A stretch of 32,784 nucleotides of DNA from Candidatus Yanofskyibacteriota bacterium. GTDB lineage: Bacteria > Patescibacteriota > Minisyncoccia > Minisyncoccales > UBA10102. The stretch is taken from positions 1 to 32,784 of the forward strand of contig JAUYJF010000036.1 in assembly GCA_030688685.1 (NCBI GenBank). Direction: 5' to 3'. The stretch's first letter is position 1. Every line of letters starts with the position of its first letter. Shown in pieces: positions 16,937 to 24,180 of the stretch. The notes under the pieces were generated by a model. That model saw only the letters and a list, made by a program, of their open reading frames with translations, had not been told where the DNA came from and did not search any database. Both the position numbers and the translations under genes were made by a program.

Positions 16937-17436
16937 AGGGGAGGCTCAATCCAGTTATAGAGCTCTGTGTATGCTTCCACGTCATATTCCTGTCCTTTTT
17001 CTTCCCAGAACACTGCCACAGAGATCCGCATCACTCCTTCATCTTGCGTTACGGTGATCACCCTGCGAAACCCAGAGCTCGCGGGGGAATCGCCATACAA
17101 GTAAAATCCCTCTTCAGCATCAAAGGCAAGATACGCCGCGGCGAGAGCTGGGGAGAGCTGGGCGTCTTGGTAATCCGCGCCGCATCCTCCTTCGCACCCT
17201 TCCAGCCCTTCATCCCAGGAGCCGCCCTGCGCGCGCATTTTCAGAAAATTGGAATCGCGGATATTTCTCACGATCTCAATGCCTTCCTGCGCAAGGTAGG
17301 AAGCTGTGAGCTGGGACTTTACGAATGAACCTGAGGAACTCACCCCTGTTGCCAGCACAAAGGCAGCCCCAGCTCCCATCGTAAGGACAAACAGCGCGAC
17401 AAGAACCTCAATGATGCTAAAGCCTCTGTGTGTCAT
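16933..17436 (-). CDS. PilV-like prepilin
   Basis: HRGFSIIEVLVALFVLTMGAGAAFVLA; AQEGIEIVRNIRDSNFL. Confidence 0.8.
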   Translation of the reverse strand: MTHRGFSIIEVLVALFVLTMGAGAAFVLATGVSSSGSFVKSQLTASYLAQEGIEIVRNIRDSNFLKMRAQGGSWDEGLEGCEGGCGADYQDAQLSPALAAAYLAFDAEEGFYLYGDSPASSGFRRVITVTQDEGVMRISVAVFWEEKGQEYDVEAYTELYNWIEPPL

Positions 17437-17957
17437 TGCACTTCAATGGTTCCCGTGGGATATACGGTAATTATTCTTGTATCGCCTTCTTCTCCTGATT
17501 GGAGGGTTATTTCTGCGGATCCTACCGTCATTTCAAACCCGTTCACGTATACCTTAGGTTCTGGAGGAGTGAACATAACAGAAAATGGGCTCTCTATAAC
17601 CGTAGTCTTCTGTTCTAAGAAAACTGTCCGCAGAACCGCGTCCGTCCCCGCCTCGTAGGTTCTGCTCCCGTCACAGTCCCCGAAGAGAACGTAGGATTCC
17701 GCGGGTACAGAGGGGAAAGAGATCCCATACCCTGTGATAGAGCCTGAACCACACGGGCTTTCAAGCTGGGAAACATCTGTTTGCGCCCGCAAAGCAAGTT
17801 CGGATGCGCGTCGGATATCCTGAGCAAGCTTTTGGGTCGCTCTCTGAAGAGCCAGGGAGTCCTGTCCCTGTCGCCAGCTGAGAACCATAACCGTGCTTAC
17901 CATTCCAATAACTGTGATCACGACCAACAGTTCTATGAGCGTAAATCCCTTGCTCAT
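17433..17957 (-). CDS. FimT/GspH-like prepilin
   Basis: SKGFTLIELLVVITVIGMVSTVMVLSWR; LAQDIRRASELALRAQT. Confidence 0.8.
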   Translation of the reverse strand: MSKGFTLIELLVVITVIGMVSTVMVLSWRQGQDSLALQRATQKLAQDIRRASELALRAQTDVSQLESPCGSGSITGYGISFPSVPAESYVLFGDCDGSRTYEAGTDAVLRTVFLEQKTTVIESPFSVMFTPPEPKVYVNGFEMTVGSAEITLQSGEEGDTRIITVYPTGTIEVQ

Positions 17958-17960
17958 GAA

Positions 17961-19205
17961 TTAGAAGGGAGATATCTCCCGCCAGAATGGGAACGGAAAC
18001 TGGGGGTTTATCGTATAGGACTGAGCATCTTGGCGCCCCGCGCTATCCTGGACTTCTAAACGAATCACGTTGCTCCCGCTTCCGATTTGCGTTGACGCTG
18101 ACGCGGTGTTCGCAAAGATATTTCCGTTTAATTGCCACTCATAGGTCGTCAGAGAAGCGCCCTCAGAAGGAAGAGAAAGATTGCCAGCGTCAACCGCGCG
18201 CAGATAGACAAGCTCTCCCTGGCTTATGACCCCAGAAAGCGTAGGGCACGCAACCCACGTTTGCTCATCCAAGGAACATTCAAAATCGGCATGCGTATCC
18301 TGCTTAATCCGAATATCCTGTACCTCTGAAGTATCGGTCGCCCCGCTCTGGTTCTCCACCCGGAGCTGAGCCGGGTAGGTGCCGGGCGCGCTCGGACTGG
18401 AAACCGTCCAATCACATACCCCATCACAGGGGAAATGCTCAATAGTGTTGATGATCCAGTAAGAATCCTTTACCCGATTGGGACCTGCGACAGGAGTTGA
18501 ATCATTGATGAGTTTTAGTTCTCCCGCAAACCCCTCGCATGAACCTTCACAGTGAAATGCCGCGCTCACGCTTCCTCCCCCAGACGACACTTTATAATTT
18601 GACTGCTCACAGTCCTCTCCCGCGTTCCCGCAATTGAAGCTTATCCATCCTACTACGTCGGAACCCCACGCCCATCCTTCAAATTCCCCCGTGTTTATAT
18701 TGTATGTTACTCCGTATGACGGACCAGAATCCGAGGGATGATTCCGCAGCTTGATCCATCCATCCCATCCTCCGGAATTGGAACCAGGGCCAGAAGACGC
18801 GCAGGGGATTTCATCGCACGCGGCCAGAGCGCGCGCCCATCCCCGCACGTCCCCATTCTGCTGGATCTGAGCGAGATGAGTTGAATAGGAGTACTGCCCC
18901 GGCGGAGCCCCTGTCTCGCTCCGGTTAAAACTAATCCAGCCAATTCCTGAAGACCACGCGTACCCTGAAAACCGGTCCGTGTTAGGATCAACGTGAACTC
19001 CGTAGTTGCTTTCCGCGCAGGAGTCCCCGTCTGTGCAGTTAAAACTGATCCATCCAATATTTGAAGACCACGCGTATCCTGACACATTGTCTGAGGAGCT
19101 TGCTTCTGCCTCATAAGGCTGCTCTTGCACAAAGAGAAAACCAGCGTATAAGCCAGCGGCTCCCACTGCCGCAAAGAGGATATGATGGAGGATAGGGTTT
19201 CGCAT
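17961..19205 (-). CDS. Surface protein with GYAWSSNIGWISFN repeats
   Basis: Signal-like N-terminus; repeats SGYAWSSNIGWISFNC, SGYAWSSGIGWISFNR, EGWAWGSDVVGWISFNC; PKD/Ig-like C-terminal region. Confidence 0.75.
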   Translation of the reverse strand: MRNPILHHILFAAVGAAGLYAGFLFVQEQPYEAEASSSDNVSGYAWSSNIGWISFNCTDGDSCAESNYGVHVDPNTDRFSGYAWSSGIGWISFNRSETGAPPGQYSYSTHLAQIQQNGDVRGWARALAACDEIPCASSGPGSNSGGWDGWIKLRNHPSDSGPSYGVTYNINTGEFEGWAWGSDVVGWISFNCGNAGEDCEQSNYKVSSGGGSVSAAFHCEGSCEGFAGELKLINDSTPVAGPNRVKDSYWIINTIEHFPCDGVCDWTVSSPSAPGTYPAQLRVENQSGATDTSEVQDIRIKQDTHADFECSLDEQTWVACPTLSGVISQGELVYLRAVDAGNLSLPSEGASLTTYEWQLNGNIFANTASASTQIGSGSNVIRLEVQDSAGRQDAQSYTINPQFPFPFWREISPF

Positions 19206-19213
19206 ATTGTCCT

Positions 19214-19242
19214 ATTATACCAAAAGCATACTCTGATACCAA
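19214..19242 (-). promoter_or_regulatory. Promoter of the GWISFN surface-protein gene (TTGGTA-N17-TATAAT-N8-ATG)
   Basis: -10 19214-19219, -35 19237-19242; lies inside the 3' end of pilD. Confidence 0.55.
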
Positions 19243-19994
19243 TCAAAAATATCTTTTCCCCACAAGAGCGCGAAAAAAGTTCCCGCGATAAGGAAGGGAC
19301 CGAAGGGAATCTCGCTTCTGAGTGCTTTTTTCTTTCTCCCGACAAGAGTTATTCCGACAAAAGCTCCTGAAAAGAACGCAAAGAACAAGGCTACAAGAAG
19401 AGAAGGCCAGCTAAGAAACAATCCCATGAAGAAGGCGAGTTTTACATCGCCAAACCCCATGGCACGTCCTTTTGAGAGCGCGTATATGAGGAAGAAGAAA
19501 AACGCTGCCCCAAGAGCGCTTGCCGCAAGATGTGCCCATTCTCCATGGGAAAGCGGCCAAGATTCAAAAAAGCGCCAGAGGAGAGCAAGCCCGATCGCAG
19601 GATACAAGAGTACGTCCGGAATGAGCATGTGCTTGAGGTCATAGAGAAAAATCGCAGCCAGAAGAGTTACGATCCCGAAAAGAACCACAATCTGAGGAAA
19701 ACTGAGGGAGATTACGTGTATATACAAAAGAAGAAAAAGAAGGCCGGTGGCAAACTCCACAATTGGGTATTGCAAGGAGATCGTACTCTTACAGGAGCGG
19801 CACTTCCCCCTCAGGAGTAAAAAGCTTATGAAGGGAATTAGATCTGTCCAGGAAAGCTGCTGGCCGCATTGTGGACATTGCGATCTCCCCAGCAAGGATC
19901 TGCCATGCTCTAAGCGAAACACGAGCGCGTTTACAAAGCTGCCCGCGGACAAACCAACTCCAAAAATCATTCCTACCCAAAATAATTCAAACAT
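19215..19994 (-). CDS. pilD: Prepilin peptidase (A24 family)
   Basis: SFVNALVFRLEHGRSLLGRSQCPQCGQQLSWTDLIPFISFLLLRGKCRSC, FLYDLKHMLIPD, GRAMGFGDVKLAFFMGLFL. Start MFELF at 19994 preceded by TATAGT-N6. Confidence 0.93.
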   Translation of the reverse strand: MFELFWVGMIFGVGLSAGSFVNALVFRLEHGRSLLGRSQCPQCGQQLSWTDLIPFISFLLLRGKCRSCKSTISLQYPIVEFATGLLFLLLYIHVISLSFPQIVVLFGIVTLLAAIFLYDLKHMLIPDVLLYPAIGLALLWRFFESWPLSHGEWAHLAASALGAAFFFFLIYALSKGRAMGFGDVKLAFFMGLFLSWPSLLVALFFAFFSGAFVGITLVGRKKKALRSEIPFGPFLIAGTFFALLWGKDIFDWYQSMLLV

Positions 19995-20000
19995 TCGTCT

Positions 20001-20029
20001 ACTATATCCCGTTCCTTGCCTTTTGTCCT
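20001..20029 (-). promoter_or_regulatory. Putative leaderless pilD promoter (AGGACA-N17-TATAGT-N6-ATG)
   Basis: -10 rc of actata 20001-20006; -35-like AGGACA rc of 20024-20029. Confidence 0.5.
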
Positions 20030-20037
20030 CATCCAAA

Positions 20038-20066
20038 CCCCCTTACACCCCGGGGGTGTAAGGGGG
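20038..20066. repeat. Left REP-like palindrome of RAYT2
   Basis: CCCCCTTACACCCC-G-GGGGTGTAAGGGGG, 14-bp perfect arms. Confidence 0.92.
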
Positions 20067-20091
20067 TGAGAAGGTTTGAGCACAAGGCCAG

Positions 20092-20763
20092 TCACTCTAA
20101 CGCAATTTTCTTGATCTTTGCAAGCTCTCGCTGATAACCAGCGCGATCATCAACAAACGCTTGATAAGCGGAGGGCTGCTCATTAATAAAATCTCGGAAA
20201 TCACACAGGGGATGGGAAATTCCTTCTGGTGCTGTGTATTCGCCATATGAAGAATATTGCCATTGATGCGCGTTTTCTACGAGGCCCGCGCTTACCGGGT
20301 TAAGGTGTACATATCTACTGAGATGGAGTAGTTGTTCGTCCGAATCCACTGGGACGTTTTTGAATCGACTTTCCCAGAGAGGTCCTTTACGCTTATGTTT
20401 TGTATTAAAGTAGCGAGCGTACGCATTAAGTATGTTGCCCATAGCTATTGCTATGCCGTTGTCCCGAAGCTGCCTTAAAACAAGGTGAACATGTGTGGGC
20501 ATACAACAGTAAGCGATAGCCTGAATCAACTTAGTTTCTTCATTGACCAGTTCTTTTAGACACTTCTCAAAACCTTCTTCCTGCACAATAGAAAGATTAG
20601 TAAATTGAGAAAACTTTGGAAGGTTTCCTTTATAAGAAAAGAATCGGATTATCTGCATCATGCGTTGATACTCCACATCTGAACTGAAAATCTGATAACC
20701 GGCAATACTTTTATTCATTACATGATACACATTACCGGTAATGATGGGATTTTTTCGCTGCAT
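20092..20763 (-). CDS. REP-associated tyrosine transposase (Y1 / IS200-like), RAYT2
   Basis: GNVYHVMNKSIAGYQIF, AYCCMPTHVHLVLRQ (HVH), YFNTKHKRKGPLWESRFK, RYVHLNPVSAGLVENAHQWQYSSYGEY are hallmark RAYT motifs. Confidence 0.95.
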   Translation of the reverse strand: MQRKNPIITGNVYHVMNKSIAGYQIFSSDVEYQRMMQIIRFFSYKGNLPKFSQFTNLSIVQEEGFEKCLKELVNEETKLIQAIAYCCMPTHVHLVLRQLRDNGIAIAMGNILNAYARYFNTKHKRKGPLWESRFKNVPVDSDEQLLHLSRYVHLNPVSAGLVENAHQWQYSSYGEYTAPEGISHPLCDFRDFINEQPSAYQAFVDDRAGYQRELAKIKKIALE

Positions 20764-20769
20764 ATTGTG

Positions 20770-20775
20770 ATTATA
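20770..20775 (-). promoter_or_regulatory. -10 box of a putative leaderless RAYT2 promoter (TATAAT-N6-ATG)
   Basis: Reverse strand TATAAT CACAAT ATG, directly abutting the palindrome. Confidence 0.6.
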
Positions 20776-20804
20776 CCACCTTACACCCCCGGGGTGTAAG
20801 GTGG
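20776..20804. repeat. Right REP-like palindrome of RAYT2
   Basis: CCACCTTACACCCC-C-GGGGTGTAAGGTGG, 14-bp perfect arms; differs from the left copy by paired changes. Confidence 0.92.
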
Positions 20805-20826
20805 GTGTAAAGTCTCCTTCCTGGAC

Positions 20827-20854
20827 AAAAAGAAACTCCCGCTCAAAACGGGAG
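20827..20854 (-). terminator. Rho-independent terminator of the pilin gene
   Basis: Minus strand CTCCCG-TTTTGAG-CGGGAG followed by TTTCTTTTT. Confidence 0.8.
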
Positions 20855-20890
20855 GTCCTTTATGAAACTGCTGTCGCGTATCGCGTAAAC

Positions 20891-21346
20891 TTATGGTGAG
20901 AGTGGGTTGCAATTGGTTCCAAGCGTTGGCGCGGCATCTGAGGTCCGCTTTCCGGTTGCGCGAGGATTTGCGACAAAATAGACCACGTTCGGAGCTGTTG
21001 CTGCTTCTTCCAGGGTCGCGTATGCGCAGTATTCCTGCGTGTTTCCGGTGTTATCTACCCACGCGTATGGGGTGGACGTTGGGGACGCAGGAAAGACAGG
21101 GAATTCGGGCAGCAAGATAGTCGCCACCGCGCCGATGTTTGCCGCTGCCGGGTACGCGCCATTCCCTCTTGTATTGTAGAAGAGTTCTGATGCTTTTCCG
21201 ATCGCCTGAATTTCCGCGATTTGCCTCGCGTCTCGCGCGGAAGAACGCGCTCCTCCCAAAGAAACCAACACAATACCGGAGAGAATTCCAATAATCGCGA
21301 TTACCACCAATAACTCAATGAGCGTAAATCCTTTCTGTTGGTTCAT
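20891..21346 (-). CDS. pilA: Major type IV pilin-like protein
   Basis: MNQQKGFTLIELLVVIAIIGILSGIVLVSLGGARSSARDARQIAEIQAIGKASELFYN; start at 21346 rather than 21397. Confidence 0.88.
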   Translation of the reverse strand: MNQQKGFTLIELLVVIAIIGILSGIVLVSLGGARSSARDARQIAEIQAIGKASELFYNTRGNGAYPAAANIGAVATILLPEFPVFPASPTSTPYAWVDNTGNTQEYCAYATLEEAATAPNVVYFVANPRATGKRTSDAAPTLGTNCNPLSP

Positions 21347-21395
21347 AGTATTGAATGTTATGTTATCAGCACGACCTTTGAAACATGATTGATTC

Positions 21396-21424
21396 ATTAT
21401 AGAGCGTGTTCAAGAAATGTACAA
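21396..21424 (-). promoter_or_regulatory. Pilin promoter TTGTAC-N17-TATAAT
   Basis: -10 rc of 21396-21401, -35 rc of 21419-21424; predicted leader ~40 nt. Confidence 0.6.
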
Positions 21425-21434
21425 TCCACAAGAG

Positions 21435-22637
21435 CTAGAATGAAATTGCTTGATACAGTGGAAGGAGCAATGAAGCCATAAGCCCCCCAACTGAAACTCC
21501 AAGAACCACGATAAGAGCTGGCTCAAGGAGTCCTATAAAGGAAGTGATGGTGCGCTCCACTTCCTTCTGGTAAAACCCCACCACATTGGAGAGTACTTGG
21601 TCCAAAGCTCCCGACTTCTCTCCCACAAAAACCATCTGGGTAAACAGAGGGGGAAACTCGCGCGGGTGCTCCTTGAGAAGCGTTGAAATGCGTTCTCCCC
21701 GCTTTACTCCTTCTTGCGCAGAAAGAATAAGCTCCTTGTATACTTCATTTCCCACAATATTCGCTGTAATCTCCAGCGCTTGTACAATGGGAATTCCTCC
21801 TGAAACCAGGGTTGAGAGGTTCTCCGCGAAACGCGTAAGGTAGATCATGCGCAGGAACGATCCCACGAGAGGGACTTTGAGCGCGTATATCCCAAAGAAC
21901 CGCTTGCCTTCGGGCGTTTTCAAGTAGCGTAGAAGGAACACAATGCTCCCACCGCCCACAAAAAGGAACAGCCACCAAAATGTTCGCACGATTTCCGTAA
22001 ACCGCGCGAGAGCCTGCGTTATCGCGGGAAGCTCTCCCCCGGCATCCACGATCACCTTCGTAATATTGGGCACCACAAAGAACATCATCATGAACAGCAC
22101 GGAACCCGCGATAAAGACGACGAACGCGGGGTACACGAATGCCCCCTTCACCTTGCTGTTGAGCTCGTATTCCCGTTCTTCATGCTGAGCCAGGTATTCA
22201 AGAACATCAGACAACTTCCCCGATGCCTCAGCTGACTTCACCATATTAATAAAAAACGAGGAAAACGCGTCAGGATATCGGGAAAGGGCCTGCGAAAGAG
22301 CCACTCCCGCTTCCACATCCTGGGACATGGTGAGAAGCTTTTCCTTGAAATTCTTGTTCCCCGTCTGCTGAGCTGTGGCCTGCAATGCTTCAATCAGGGG
22401 AACCTCCGCCTTGAACATGATGGCGAGTTGGCGCGCAAAGATCATGATTTCTTTCCGCGAGACCCCGCTGAAGATTTCAATCTTGCGCGAAAAGAGCGAA
22501 GATGCCTCTCCCTCAAGAACAGTCACATAGAGCCCGTAGCGGTCAAGAATCTGAAGAGCGGCATCCCGTGAGGATGCCTCAACAACTCCTGATTGCGCCT
22601 GGCCTTCATTGTTCCGTGCCTGGTACTGAAATTTCAT
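21435..22637 (-). CDS. pilC: Type IV pilus inner-membrane platform protein
   Basis: T2SSF family: FARQLAIMFKAEVPLIEALQA, RFAENLSTLVSGGIPIVQALEITANIVGN, MVFVGEKSGALDQVLSNVVGFYQKEVE. Confidence 0.95.
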   Translation of the reverse strand: MKFQYQARNNEGQAQSGVVEASSRDAALQILDRYGLYVTVLEGEASSLFSRKIEIFSGVSRKEIMIFARQLAIMFKAEVPLIEALQATAQQTGNKNFKEKLLTMSQDVEAGVALSQALSRYPDAFSSFFINMVKSAEASGKLSDVLEYLAQHEEREYELNSKVKGAFVYPAFVVFIAGSVLFMMMFFVVPNITKVIVDAGGELPAITQALARFTEIVRTFWWLFLFVGGGSIVFLLRYLKTPEGKRFFGIYALKVPLVGSFLRMIYLTRFAENLSTLVSGGIPIVQALEITANIVGNEVYKELILSAQEGVKRGERISTLLKEHPREFPPLFTQMVFVGEKSGALDQVLSNVVGFYQKEVERTITSFIGLLEPALIVVLGVSVGGLMASLLLPLYQAISF

Positions 22638-22643
22638 GAAATA

Positions 22644-22724
22644 GTAGTAAGTATTGAGTAGTAAGTAGTACGTGTGAATCTTCTGTATTCTGCTGCTTTC
22701 TACTTCCTACATACTACTTTCTAC
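22644..22724. repeat. Imperfect inverted repeat of GTAGTAAGTA-type units between pilT and pilC
   Basis: 22644-22668 versus 22700-22724: 20 of 25 positions complementary. Confidence 0.7.
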
Positions 22725-22731
22725 ATGCTTT

Positions 22732-23802
22732 TTACCGGGTGAGGGCACGCAATTCAGAAGGATTCAAGGAGAAGGAAAGCGCGTGTTCCAGCGAAATTTC
22801 CCGGGTTTTCACAAGATTTGAGAGAGCCCGATTCAGGGACATCATGCCACGCTCAGCTGATGTTTCAATAACCAGAGGCAGTTCGTGAATCTTATTCTCC
22901 CGAATGAGGTTTGCGACCGCCGCATTATTGAACATAATCTCCACCGCAGGCACCAGTCCCCCCTGGAGGCGGGGAATAAGGCGCTGGGATACCACCCCTA
23001 GGAGAGATCCTGAAAGCTGCGCGCGCACCTGGCTCTGTTGGTCCGCGGGGAAAGAATCCACGATCCGGTGAATAGTCTGCGCAGCTGAGTTTGTGTGGAG
23101 CGTCGCAAATACCAGATGCCCCGTTTCAGCAGCGGTAATGGCAGTGGAGATAGTTTCAGGATCCCGCATTTCCCCCACCATAATCACGTCCGGGTCCTGG
23201 CGGAACGTGGCGCGGAGCGCTGAAGCAAAACTGTGCGTGTCCTGATTTACTTCCCGCTGGTCCACAAGCGCCTTGTCGTCTTGAAATACGTATTCAATAG
23301 GGTCTTCAATGGTAATAATGTGGGTTCCTCGGGTACGGTTTATTTCATCAATGATAGCCGCCAGCGTGGTGGATTTCCCATGTCCTGAAGGACCGGTAAT
23401 CAGCACAAACCCTTGGGTCGCTTTCGCGAATTCATGGAGTATAGGGGGAAGACTGAGTTCCTCCAGATTCCGAATCTTCGCGGGAATGAGGCGGAGAACC
23501 GCAGAGAGTACCCCTCGCTGGAAAAACACATTGACGCGAAACCGGGCTTCTTCATTGAATTCATAGGAAAAATCTATTCCCAGGTCTTTCGCGAGGCGTT
23601 CTTTTTTCGGCTCATCAAGAAGCTGAAAGATGGTCTCTTGAAGAGATTCCCGCTCAAATACGGGATATTTGACCAGAGGAACCAGGGATCCTGCGATACG
23701 AAGCACGGGAGGATGGCCGAGCGAAAGGTGGATATCCGAAGCCTGCTCCTGAATGGCGAGTAAGAGGAGATCCTGAACTGAAGAGACAGATGATTGAGCC
23801 AT
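22732..23802 (-). CDS. pilT: Twitching motility ATPase
   Basis: Walker A GPSGHGKSTT, GEMRDPETISTAITAAETGHLVFATLHTNSAAQTI. Confidence 0.95.
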   Translation of the reverse strand: MAQSSVSSVQDLLLLAIQEQASDIHLSLGHPPVLRIAGSLVPLVKYPVFERESLQETIFQLLDEPKKERLAKDLGIDFSYEFNEEARFRVNVFFQRGVLSAVLRLIPAKIRNLEELSLPPILHEFAKATQGFVLITGPSGHGKSTTLAAIIDEINRTRGTHIITIEDPIEYVFQDDKALVDQREVNQDTHSFASALRATFRQDPDVIMVGEMRDPETISTAITAAETGHLVFATLHTNSAAQTIHRIVDSFPADQQSQVRAQLSGSLLGVVSQRLIPRLQGGLVPAVEIMFNNAAVANLIRENKIHELPLVIETSAERGMMSLNRALSNLVKTREISLEHALSFSLNPSELRALTR

Positions 23803-23804
23803 AA

Positions 23805-24164
23805 TTATGAAAAAAGGGTTTCTAATTCTTCAACAACTTGGGAAGGCGTAAAGTGAGCTTTGATCAGATACTTGTCAACACCCAATTCCATGGCCCGCTT
23901 GATTTCTTCTTTCTGGCCGAGATTGGAGAGCACGAGAATCTTGGGACGGGCGCCTGCCCCCCGTATTGCCTCCAGCACTTCCCACCCGTCTTTCCGGGGA
24001 AGCACCAGGTCTAAAATCATAACATCCGGAGTTTCCTGCTGAAGGGCGCGAATCGCTTTTTCTCCATCCTGCGCAATGTGCACTTCATATCCTGATGCTT
24101 TGAGTTTGGTTTGGTAGATTTCGATCAAAAGCGGATCGTCCTCCACAAGAAGAATGCGTTTCAT
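23805..24164 (-). CDS. Single-domain CheY-like response regulator
   Basis: ILLVEDDPLLIEIYQ, DVMILDLVLPRKDGWEVL, LVLSNL, KYLIKAHF. Confidence 0.92.
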   Translation of the reverse strand: MKRILLVEDDPLLIEIYQTKLKASGYEVHIAQDGEKAIRALQQETPDVMILDLVLPRKDGWEVLEAIRGAGARPKILVLSNLGQKEEIKRAMELGVDKYLIKAHFTPSQVVEELETLFS

Positions 24165-24180
24165 AAGGTTTTCCTCTATT

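Noticed and set aside
20038-20804. RAYT2 with palindromes as a classical DDE IS element with terminal inverted repeats
   Set aside because: Each flank is itself a palindrome, not one half of a TIR pair, and the transposase has HUH/Y1 motifs instead of DDE.
20836-20854. Hairpin considered as part of the RAYT2 palindrome set
   Set aside because: Different sequence and a clear U-tract after the pilin gene; best explained as a terminator.
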